Assembly: GCA_038227045.1 (NCBI GenBank)
Contig: JBBRQD010000017.1
Coordinates: 8,504 to 72,503 of the forward strand
Direction: 5' to 3'
DNA length: 64,000 nucleotides
Origin: JANXLS01 sp038227045
Lineage (GTDB): Bacteria; Planctomycetota; SZUA-567; H5-PLA8
Shown: positions 23,906 to 32,694 of the stretch, one piece after another
Layout of the letters: each line of letters begins with the position of its first letter
Position numbering within the stretch: the first letter of the stretch is position 1
Position numbers and translations under genes: made by a program
The notes under the pieces: generated by a model
Told to the model about the DNA's origin: nothing
Databases searched by the model: none
The model's input: the letters and a program-made list of their open reading frames with translations, nothing else

Positions 23906-24511
23906 TTAACGCCGCCGTTTCCACATGCCGGAACGCATCGCGCTCACGCGCACCGGTTGTGGCAGCGGCACGATGGACCAGTGAAAATAGCCCGCGACGA
24001 TCACTGCGTTAAAGAGCATGAAGCAGGCGGCAGAGGCCCAAGTTTCCGCGTTCGATCCGTCTCGATGGAACGAGAGAAACGCCGAAATGAACATCCACAT
24101 GAGCGGCAGCGTGAAAAACGGAATCGTCAATCCTGTGGCGATTATGCGCAGGCGGCGGATCGAGCCTTTGACGTACTCTTCATGCGCTGGATTCATCGGG
24201 GCCTTGATCAGATGCCGCCCGCTTTCAGAAGCTTTCCGCAAAAGTCCCAGCGACGCTTTCCGCCAGAACGCGATTAGTTCCAACAATCGTTCGCGGATCG
24301 TGCGCAACGCCAGACTCCACGTCGCCACGATGCCCAGACAGACGATCAGTCGCGCGTGCGGTTCGTACGGTTTACCTTTTGCCCAAAGCGATGCCCCCAG
24401 CAACGCGCAAGTAAAGAGCGCCTGTAGGCCGGTGGCAATCAGCCACGACCGTGCGGCGCGCGCGCGGGCTTGATCGAAGGAGAAGGGATCGAATCCTGTT
24501 TCTTTCTTCAT
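23906..24511 (-). CDS. Membrane protein between prkA and yeaH
   Basis: 201 residues with about four membrane segments: SWLIATGLQALFTCALLGAS, ARLIVCLGIVATWSLALRTI, TGLTIPFFTLPLMWMFISAF and FMLFNAVIVAGYFHWSIVPL. A soluble amphipathic middle (FWRKASLGLLRKASESGRHL) separates the pairs. No family is recognised. The start at ATG 24511 (KKETGFDPFSFDQARARAAR) is supported by AAAGGA; a longer frame up to 24559 lacks one. Its position inside the prkA-yeaH unit suggests a membrane link for the kinase complex, which is inference from context only. Confidence 0.7.
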   Translation of the reverse strand: MKKETGFDPFSFDQARARAARSWLIATGLQALFTCALLGASLWAKGKPYEPHARLIVCLGIVATWSLALRTIRERLLELIAFWRKASLGLLRKASESGRHLIKAPMNPAHEEYVKGSIRRLRIIATGLTIPFFTLPLMWMFISAFLSFHRDGSNAETWASAACFMLFNAVIVAGYFHWSIVPLPQPVRVSAMRSGMWKRRR

Positions 24512-24562
24512 CGCTGGTTCCTTTAAATTAAGGACACGAAATTGATCGCTTTCTGACAATTA

Positions 24563-26605
<2,043 letters not shown>

Positions 26606-26876
26606 GGCGTCTCCCCTTGGAAATTCGGAGTCCCGAGTGCCTTTGAGAAAAACAGTGTAAACGAAGCGCGTGCCAAATCAGTGCAACGAGTCTAAATCGG
26701 CTCTTCCCATAAGATAGGACGAATCAGAAGGCCGTTTAGTTTACAAAAATCTTTGAAAACAAATTGCCGAGAACGAGGCGCTGTGACCGATGGGTTAGTA
26801 TATCATACGCGTAAAGATTGAGCAAAAAGTGATTTGGCGGAAAGTTTGTCGTTTTCTATCTAATCGCGCGGTTCTA

Positions 26877-27296
26877 TCATCTGAGTTTTAGTCTCGCCCC
26901 CAGAAACCAAAGATAATCATGTGTGGGACCGCCGACGTCACGGTCATTGATCACAAATTTCTCTTCATCGTGCAGAACAAATGGAAATCGACTGACAACC
27001 GAGAGATTAATCGTAAAGGGTGTTGGAGTGGGAATGCCGCTTCCCTCAGGCGTGAAAAAATTGCCGGTGCCACGAAACTCAATGTGCCCATCTTTCATCC
27101 ATTTCGATTCGGATTGCTCAACTTCCTCAGAATATTCGGCCGCCAACTCACGCGCCAGTTGATTCGCCCCCCATTTAATCGTGAGCAGCCACAGCCCGCC
27201 GTACGCGATCACGACGATCATCAGCGTCCGCAGCGAGAATTGGAAATGTCTGCGGCGTGACTTGGGTGTTGAAGTTTCGTCGCATGGTTGCGTCAT
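26877..27296 (-). CDS. Small membrane-anchored protein, tandem paralogue 3
   Basis: 139 residues. A basic N-terminus is followed by RHFQFSLRTLMIVVIAYGGL, the short signal-anchor motif repeated in many planctomycete proteins, then a soluble domain ending PTHDYLWFLGARLKLR. Function unknown. The upstream gene product is similar over the anchor and WLLTIKWGANQLARELAA, so the two are duplicates. The ATG (27294-27296) overlaps the upstream TGA by four bases (ATGA), which fixes this start and indicates translational coupling; a longer frame to 27410 would overlap the neighbour heavily. Confidence 0.65.
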   Translation of the reverse strand: MTQPCDETSTPKSRRRHFQFSLRTLMIVVIAYGGLWLLTIKWGANQLARELAAEYSEEVEQSESKWMKDGHIEFRGTGNFFTPEGSGIPTPTPFTINLSVVSRFPFVLHDEEKFVINDRDVGGPTHDYLWFLGARLKLR

Positions 27297-27793
27297 CCGA
27301 TGTCGAGTCTCAGCCCGAAAAACCAAAGGAAATAACCTACGTCCTCGCCAGAGCCGTAGCCATGATCGATCAAGACTTTTCTTTCTGAACGCAGAAGAAA
27401 TGGGCACCAACTGGTAATTGATATAATTTGCTTTATTAGCAAGCGAGAGGGTTGCGCTCCTTTCGGGGACTTAATCGTGGGTCTTCCCTGAATTTCCACC
27501 TGTCGATCATTCCGCCAAATGACCTCGACCTCCTCAAGCTCCTGGGAGAAATTTGCCGCCAACTCATGCGCCAATTGATTCGCCCCCCACTTGATCGTTA
27601 GCAGCCACAGACCGCCGTACACGAGCACGACGATCATCAGCGTCCGTAGCGAAAACTGGAAACGTTTGCGGCGGGGCGGGGCAGGCGCGTCAGTCGTGGC
27701 ATTCGCGTCAATCAGCGTGGCGGTTCCTCGGTTTGAATCGGCGTTTTGTGAATCTGCTGCGTGTATCCAAAGAGCCAGAAGTAGGCGGTCCAT
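27293..27793 (-). CDS. Small membrane-anchored protein, tandem paralogue 2
   Basis: Up to 166 residues with the anchor KRFQFSLRTLMIVVLVYGGL, followed by WLLTIKWGANQLAHELAA, as in its downstream neighbour, and an unknown soluble domain ending YFLWFFGLRLDIG. The only in-frame ATG is at 27793, giving 80 bases of overlap with the upstream gene. A start closer to the anchor would need a non-ATG codon such as the CTG or ATT near 27714, so the true N-terminus is uncertain. Function unknown. The operon order is OsmC protein, paralogue 1, 2, 3. Confidence 0.6.
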   Translation of the reverse strand: MDRLLLALWIHAADSQNADSNRGTATLIDANATTDAPAPPRRKRFQFSLRTLMIVVLVYGGLWLLTIKWGANQLAHELAANFSQELEEVEVIWRNDRQVEIQGRPTIKSPKGAQPSRLLIKQIISITSWCPFLLRSERKVLIDHGYGSGEDVGYFLWFFGLRLDIG

Positions 27794-28095
27794 TCGTTGA
27801 CCCGGCGGCTGTCGGGACGCCAGATCACGATTAACGGCGCGGGGGTCGACGCGACGCCGACGATGTCGGGCGAACGCCGGCCTTTTACGCGGAAGACCTG
27901 GTCGCCTCGTTTAATTTCGATGAACGAACTCTCGGACGGCTCGTCCGCGAGCGAACGCGACAGTTGGCTCACGCCCCATTTGGCCGTGATCAGCCACAGT
28001 GCGGCGTAAAGCACCGCGACAACCACCAGCATTCGCAGCAGGAATTGAAGAATCCTCTGACGGAGCGGGGGACGCGCGTCGGAATTCGGGTTCAT
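27712..28095 (-). CDS. Small membrane-anchored protein, tandem paralogue 1
   Basis: 127 residues. The anchor ILQFLLRMLVVVAVLYAALW is a diverged version of the FQFSLRTLMIVV motif, followed by ITAKWGVSQLSRSLADEPSE, which aligns with the same region of the two downstream paralogues, and YFWLFGYTQQIHKT. Function unknown. The ATG overlaps the stop of the OsmC gene by four bases (28092-28095), so it is very likely co-translated with it. Confidence 0.65.
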   Translation of the reverse strand: MNPNSDARPPLRQRILQFLLRMLVVVAVLYAALWLITAKWGVSQLSRSLADEPSESSFIEIKRGDQVFRVKGRRSPDIVGVASTPAPLIVIWRPDSRRVNEWTAYFWLFGYTQQIHKTPIQTEEPPR

Positions 28096-28499
28096 GCGTA
28101 CTCCACAGTCACTACTTGCAGCGTGTTTGGATGCAAGCTCTGGCTAACCGGGCATGTGCGCCCGGCGCGCTCAATGGGGTCGCGGTGTTCGGCCGGAACC
28201 GTTTTCGGCAGCGCAATTTTGACCGTCACTTTTCCCACACGCCGCACCGGATCGGCCACGGCTTCCTTGCCGATGTGCGCCTTCGCGCCCGTCAGATCAA
28301 TGTTGTGCCGCTGCGCGTAGATACCCATGATCGTGAGAATACAACTTCCCAGCGCCGCGCCGAGCAGATCGGTCGGAGAAAAGCTGCGCCCCAGCCCTTG
28401 ATTGTCCTTCGGCGCATCAGTGACGATCTCGCACCCGGACGGGCCGTGCCGGAGCGTGCAACTCAATTGGCCCTTGTATTCGGCAGTCATTTCAACCAT
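28092..28499 (-). CDS. OsmC family peroxiredoxin-like protein
   Basis: A cytoplasmic thiol peroxidase fold of 135 residues. The two redox cysteines are visible in context: LLGAALGSCILTIMGIYAQR and GRTCPVSQSLHPN. Other family features are the central helix with SPTDLLGAALGSC and the strand KVTVKIALPKTVP. It resembles the YhfA/OsmC branch rather than Ohr (a separate Ohr is at 62614). Its role is probably reduction of organic hydroperoxides. GAGGAG eight bases before ATG 28499 supports the start. It leads the unit with three small membrane paralogues. Confidence 0.9.
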   Translation of the reverse strand: MVEMTAEYKGQLSCTLRHGPSGCEIVTDAPKDNQGLGRSFSPTDLLGAALGSCILTIMGIYAQRHNIDLTGAKAHIGKEAVADPVRRVGKVTVKIALPKTVPAEHRDPIERAGRTCPVSQSLHPNTLQVVTVEYA

Positions 28500-28611
28500 T
28501 GGAAGAACTCCTCTATTTTAGGGACGGACGAAACAGGCTGCGACACAATAAAAATACTCGTTTCGAGTAACGAGCGCAATAGGGCAGGCTCCTGGCCTGT
28601 TCAGTTCCGTT

Positions 28612-30405
28612 TCACTTGCGCTTCAAAATGACGATGTAGCGCGGCCCGTATATTTTAAAAACGTCGTATTGTGGAGCCAGCCATGCCCATGTTTTTTTCG
28701 AGTAGCTGTCCCCGAAAGACGTCTGATCGTATTCGCTCAGGTCCATGGCGCTGCGGATGATGAAGTCGGGCCGCTGGGCTTGCACCAACGCGAGAAATTC
28801 GTCGTCGTCGAAACGTCCGTGCAGCGTGGGCACGCACAAGAGGTAGTCTTTGTACGGGTTGTCCAGTCCGCAGAAAAATGTCAACGCTGACGAACCATGC
28901 GGCACAATCAGAACTTTCGAATCGTGCGGCAATTCCAAAAGAAATCGAATCACATCGCGCCAATAATCTCCTGTTGGAACAAGTACATGTTCACCCTTGA
29001 ATTCGAGGATTTGATTGGCGCGAATCCGCATTGAACCGCGCGCCGTGGCAATCTGCACCGTGCGCTCGGCGTAAGCTGGCAGTGAGTATTGCAAATGATT
29101 TGCTGTCAGTCCGATAAAAATTCCGATGCCCGTGTACGCGCAAAGCGTTCGGAAGCGTGGCCGCGAAGGCCAAAAGGACGGCAGCGTGCCGAACATGAAA
29201 ATTGCCAGCGCGGGCAGGGCGGGCGGCAGCAAATAAAAGCCGTAATGATAGGATATCGTTCTAAATGTCATGCGGCATAACGAGCCCAGCACCAGCGCCC
29301 AAAGAATCGCCAATGGCAGGCATTCGGCGCGCTTTTCGGGGTTCTTGTACGCACGCCATACAAGTCCTATGACGACAGCCAACGCTAGCGCTGGAACGAA
29401 GCGAAACGCAATCTCCAGCTTTTCCGTCATAAAAAGCAGCAGTGCGGAAAATCCGCATACGACTCCAAGACACGCGCTGTTTATCCAGTCTTGATTCTGA
29501 GAACGTTTAATTAACCGCTCGAAAACCACAGCCGGCGCGCACGCAATTACGAGGAACAACAGCGATTGCACGATGGCCGCCAGCGACACAAGGAGATTGT
29601 CCGTTCCCAAGATTTTCTGAGCGTAAAGCAGATAATTTGGAAGCAGGGCTTGTTGGAGGATATTGTCCACAAAAAGCGATTTTCCCGCTACGGAATAGAA
29701 ATAGCCATAGACGCCTAGTACGAGTGCAACCGCAGACGCGTATCCCGGCAGGTGTAACTTCCATGAAAACTTTCGCATCCAAAGCGCTCCGACAACGAAC
29801 GTTAAATGAGCTGCTGTGGCGGCAGTCAGGCTTTCTATTTTTGTGAGGCCGGCCAATGCCAGCAGAATCGCCGCGATCCAAAAATCGCGCGCGCGATTTT
29901 TCATCGCATGGCGTATGAGAAAATAGCCGCTCGCCATTGCCAGCAACGCGCCATACTTTGCGCAGGAGCGGTACGATAGAACAAAATTGAACGATCCGTT
30001 GGGCGTCAAGTGCGCGAACGCACAAAAATAAAGAAAGGCGATCGCGGCCAGCGCTGCTCCCAGCCGTCCGATGAACAACCGCGCCGTACGGTACAATACG
30101 CAGGTCATCAACGCGGCAGTAGCGAGTCCCGCGTAACAAAGCACCCACGAATTCACGCCAAATAGCTTGAACAACAACGTATTGAAATAGGGAGCAAGCG
30201 GACCGAATTGATAAAGTGGATTGATATAAAGCCGGTGGCCGGGTTCGAGCAGCATGCGCGCATCTTCCAGGTCCATGCCGCAATCGATCAATAAGTCGCC
30301 CCACTTGCCCCAACTCAGCGCAGCGTTGTGAATGAATGCCGCTGTCATAGCCAGAATTGCCGACCCGCGCAGAAATCGGACGCGGCTTTGCCCGCTTAAA
30401 TCCAT
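28612..30405 (-). CDS. GT39/ArnT-like multi-pass membrane glycosyltransferase
   Basis: 597 residues with about eleven hydrophobic segments. The first loop carries acidic residues in the GT-C pattern (LIDCGMDLEDARMLLEPGHR, then YINPLYQFGPLAPYFNTLLF), where the Asp/Glu usually bind the lipid-phosphate sugar donor. A C-terminal soluble domain of about 130 residues contains VLIVPHGSSALTFFCGLDNP and ends PQYDVFKIYGPRYIVILKRK. It is likely to transfer sugar from a polyprenyl donor at the outer face of the inner membrane; the acceptor is unknown. GGAGAAAGG precedes the ATG. Confidence 0.75.
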   Translation of the reverse strand: MDLSGQSRVRFLRGSAILAMTAAFIHNAALSWGKWGDLLIDCGMDLEDARMLLEPGHRLYINPLYQFGPLAPYFNTLLFKLFGVNSWVLCYAGLATAALMTCVLYRTARLFIGRLGAALAAIAFLYFCAFAHLTPNGSFNFVLSYRSCAKYGALLAMASGYFLIRHAMKNRARDFWIAAILLALAGLTKIESLTAATAAHLTFVVGALWMRKFSWKLHLPGYASAVALVLGVYGYFYSVAGKSLFVDNILQQALLPNYLLYAQKILGTDNLLVSLAAIVQSLLFLVIACAPAVVFERLIKRSQNQDWINSACLGVVCGFSALLLFMTEKLEIAFRFVPALALAVVIGLVWRAYKNPEKRAECLPLAILWALVLGSLCRMTFRTISYHYGFYLLPPALPALAIFMFGTLPSFWPSRPRFRTLCAYTGIGIFIGLTANHLQYSLPAYAERTVQIATARGSMRIRANQILEFKGEHVLVPTGDYWRDVIRFLLELPHDSKVLIVPHGSSALTFFCGLDNPYKDYLLCVPTLHGRFDDDEFLALVQAQRPDFIIRSAMDLSEYDQTSFGDSYSKKTWAWLAPQYDVFKIYGPRYIVILKRK

Positions 30406-30436
30406 TCAACCTTTCTCCGTCTCTAAGATCTGCCGG

Positions 30437-30988
30437 CTACTGCTTGCCACTCTTCGTTTTCGCTTCATGCTCCTCAAGCTGCTTGAGCGCGAGTGCGTGC
30501 AGTTCGGGCGAGATGTCTTTCATTTTGTCCAGCGCCGTGCGCGCCGCGGCGAAATCGCCTTTGACGATGCAGCCGTTCGCGACCAGCAGCCAGCAGATGG
30601 CCACCTGGCGCTGTTCCACGCCCGCGGGCGGCGCGACGTCCAACGCCAATTGAGCGAGTTCGCCGGATTTCGGATGCGACCGCTCGGCCAGTTGGCGCGC
30701 GCCGGACGACGCGGCTTCGAAGCCTTCGGCGGTCCCTGGGTTTTCCCGGGCGAATTTCGAACTCGCGTTGATGACCTGCTGAAGATACACGAGCACTTCG
30801 TCGCGTTCGGCATCCTGCGCGGGCCTGAAGGCTTCAAGTTCCTTCTTCAGCGCCTCGAAGCGGCGCTTGCGTTCCTCCGGCGGAAGTTTCTTCACCGGCT
30901 CATTCGGATTCACCGGTTCCCCGGCGAAACAGGGATTGAGGGCAGAAAGGGCCAGCGCAAAAGCGGATATGAGCAGCGCCTGTTTCAT
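30437..30988 (-). CDS. Secreted helical protein, unknown function
   Basis: 183 residues. Residues 1-22 form a signal peptide (MKQALLISAFALALSALNPC, ending FA-GEP). The mature protein is helical and charged with TPR-like alanines (QRQVAICWLLVANGCIVKGD, FAAARTALDKMKDISPELHA). Function unknown. It ends about 30 bases before the start of the GT39-like gene on the same strand, so the two may be co-transcribed. Its promoter region contains the long inverted repeat at 31061-31292. Confidence 0.65.
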   Translation of the reverse strand: MKQALLISAFALALSALNPCFAGEPVNPNEPVKKLPPEERKRRFEALKKELEAFRPAQDAERDEVLVYLQQVINASSKFARENPGTAEGFEAASSGARQLAERSHPKSGELAQLALDVAPPAGVEQRQVAICWLLVANGCIVKGDFAAARTALDKMKDISPELHALALKQLEEHEAKTKSGKQ

Positions 30989-31060
30989 GTCGCCGATTCC
31001 TTATAACGAGAAATGAGCCATCGAATGCCGACATCATACAAGGACAACGGCGAAAACAGC

Positions 31061-31292
31061 AACGGCTTTTTAACATCGAATCGCGCGGATCTTCGCGAAT
31101 AAACGCGGATGTTTTTGGGTTGTCGACGCGCGACTTTGAAACTTCCGCAGCGGTCGATTTATTCTCAGTCTTGGAATTAACGAAGCCAACGCGGTTAACC
31201 GCAGATTGATCCATTTCGTCGCATTCAAAACACCTGAAAATTATCCGCGTTTATTCGCGAAGATCCGCGCGATTCGATGTTAAAAAGCCGTT
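31061..31292. repeat. Perfect 50 bp inverted repeat (family D element)
   Basis: Left arm 31061-31110 (AACGGCTTTTTAACATCGAA and on) and right arm 31243-31292 are exact reverse complements over 50 bases, around 132 bases of unique sequence that encode no obvious protein. It lies in the divergent region (30989-31344) between a secreted-protein gene and the SGNH hydrolase gene, where no other feature is seen. It could be a non-autonomous mobile element or a folded RNA. Confidence 0.85.
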
Positions 31293-31344
31293 CAGTTGTC
31301 ATTCGCGGTGTAAGCAATGGACACCCATTTTATAAGGATTTGAC

Positions 31345-32055
31345 ATGCGAAAAATCGTTGCTGTTGCCGTACTGGCGCTCGCTCTTTTTTCCACAGCGTT
31401 TACCCTCCGGGCGGAAGAAGCCAAGAAAGAACCCGCTGCCGCCACGCCCGCGATTAAAGATCCGAAGCGCCACGAAGGCTTTCTAGCGATTGCCAAGAAG
31501 GGCGATGTCGATTTGCTCTTCCTCGGCGATTCGATCACCGACGGCTGGCGCAACGGTGGCGGCAAGAAAGTCTGGGATGAAGCGTTTGCTCCACTCAAGG
31601 CCGCCAACTTTGGCATCGGCGGCGACCGCACGCAGCACGTGCTGTGGCGCATTGAAAACGGCGAACTCGAAGGCATCAAGCCCAAGCTGGCCGTGTTGAT
31701 GATTGGCACGAACAACGGCGGCGATTCGAAGGAAGATGTCGCGCTGGGCATCACGGTCATTGTGAAAGAAATTCAAAAGCGGCTGCCCGAAACCAAGGTG
31801 TTGCTGCTCGGCATCTTCCCACGCGGCGCGAAGGCCGACGACAAGGGACGCGCCAAGAACAATCAGGTCAACGAGATCGTCGCCAAGCTCGACGACGGCA
31901 AGATGGTCAAGTACATGGACATCGGCGACAAGTTCCTCGACGAGAAGAAGGATCTGCCCAAAGACATCATGCCCGACGCGCTGCACCCCAACGCCAAAGG
32001 CTATCAGATCTGGGCCGACGCGATTCTTCCGACGGTTAAGGAAATGATGAAGTAG
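31345..32055 (+). CDS. Secreted SGNH/GDSL hydrolase (PAF-acetylhydrolase-like)
   Basis: Exported esterase/acetylhydrolase of 236 residues. Signal peptide at residues 1-23 (MRKIVAVAVLALALFSTAFT). SGNH blocks in order: LLFLGDSITDGWRNGG (nucleophile Ser), FGIGGDRTQHVLWRIENGEL (block II Gly), LMIGTNNGGDSKED (block III Asn) and DALHPNAKGYQIWADAI (catalytic Asp-His). This matches planctomycete acetylhydrolases annotated as PAF-acetylhydrolase IB gamma-like; a likely substrate is acetylated carbohydrate. AGGATT lies just before the ATG. A strong terminator follows at 32091. Confidence 0.92.
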   Translation: MRKIVAVAVLALALFSTAFTLRAEEAKKEPAAATPAIKDPKRHEGFLAIAKKGDVDLLFLGDSITDGWRNGGGKKVWDEAFAPLKAANFGIGGDRTQHVLWRIENGELEGIKPKLAVLMIGTNNGGDSKEDVALGITVIVKEIQKRLPETKVLLLGIFPRGAKADDKGRAKNNQVNEIVAKLDDGKMVKYMDIGDKFLDEKKDLPKDIMPDALHPNAKGYQIWADAILPTVKEMMK

Positions 32056-32061
32056 AATTAC

Positions 32062-32089
32062 GGTTGAAGGTTTGAAGGTTGAAAGTTTC
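32062..32089 (+). repeat. GGTTGAA heptamer word repeat
   Basis: GGTTGAAGGTTTGAAGGTTG then AAAGTTTC, between the SGNH gene stop and its terminator. Same word family as 481-521 and 48893-48925. Confidence 0.55.
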
Positions 32090-32090
32090 A

Positions 32091-32133
32091 AGCTATCCGG
32101 TTGATATTGTGTGTCAGCCGGATAGCTTTTTTT
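32091..32133 (+). terminator. Rho-independent terminator of the SGNH hydrolase gene
   Basis: AGCTATCCGG and CCGGATAGCT form a perfect 10 bp stem around a 17-base loop, followed by a run of seven T. Confidence 0.85.
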
Positions 32134-32140
32134 GTAGTGT

Positions 32141-32221
32141 CCAGAGCCGCGCACGTCAGTAAGCGGCCTTTTTTTGCGTGACGACAAAGTATTAGCCGCT
32201 TACTGACGTGCGCGGCTCTGG
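32141..32221. repeat. Family A palindrome, copy 2
   Basis: Perfect arms of about 26 bases (CCAGAGCCGCGCACGTCAGT and on; inverted at 32194-32221) around a loop of about 28. This copy has CAGTAAG/CTTACTG where copies 1 and 4 have AAGTAAG/CTTACTT. It lies directly before the CaMKII-association-domain gene. Confidence 0.85.
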
Positions 32222-32234
32222 AGATGCAGAACAC

Positions 32235-32621
32235 ATGGACGATCCCATCGCGGCAGAACTCCTGGTGTTGAATCAACGCTTGCTGGACAGTATCGCGGAC
32301 AGCGATTGGCTGACCTACGCGGAACTGTGCGATCCGAGCCTCACGGCGTTCGAGCCGGAAGCGGTTGGCCAGTTGGTCGAGGGGCTGCAATTTCACGAGT
32401 ATTATTTCAAGCTGCCGCGGCCGGTCGGTCCGCGCAACACGACGATGGCGTCGCCTAATGTGCGCGTGATGGGCGACGCGGCGGTGGTCGCTTGCACGCG
32501 CCTGATCCAGCGCCTGGGCGCGGGCGGCAGGCCGGAGACCGAATGCGTCAACGAAACGCGCATCTGGCGCAAGCAGCAGGGCGCGTGGAAACATGTCCAT
32601 TTTCACAGATCGAAAGGTTGA
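32235..32621 (+). CDS. CaMKII association-domain-like protein (NTF2/SnoaL fold)
   Basis: A free-standing 128-residue cone-fold protein that strongly resembles the oligomerisation hub of animal Ca2+/calmodulin kinase II. Matching segments: DPSLTAFEPEAVGQLVEGLQ, FHEYYFKLPRP, NVRVMGDAAVVACTRLIQRL and NETRIWRKQQGAWKHVHFHR (the C-terminal strand of the hub). No kinase domain is attached. In bacteria such proteins are DUF4440-like and probably form oligomeric rings with a ligand pocket; the ligand is unknown. The ATG at 32235 directly follows a family A repeat with no clear ribosome site. A strong terminator follows. Confidence 0.85.
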   Translation: MDDPIAAELLVLNQRLLDSIADSDWLTYAELCDPSLTAFEPEAVGQLVEGLQFHEYYFKLPRPVGPRNTTMASPNVRVMGDAAVVACTRLIQRLGAGGRPETECVNETRIWRKQQGAWKHVHFHRSKG

Positions 32622-32638
32622 ACGACACGCGAATTGAA

Positions 32639-32669
32639 AACGCCCTCTCGAATTCGAGAGGGCGTTTTT
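32639..32669 (+). terminator. Rho-independent terminator
   Basis: A self-complementary stem CGCCCTCTCG-aatt-CGAGAGGGCG flanked by A and T runs (five T). It ends the 32235 gene and can also serve the convergent transporter gene. Confidence 0.88.
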
Positions 32670-32694
32670 GGTTCACTCGCACTGACGCGTCGTT

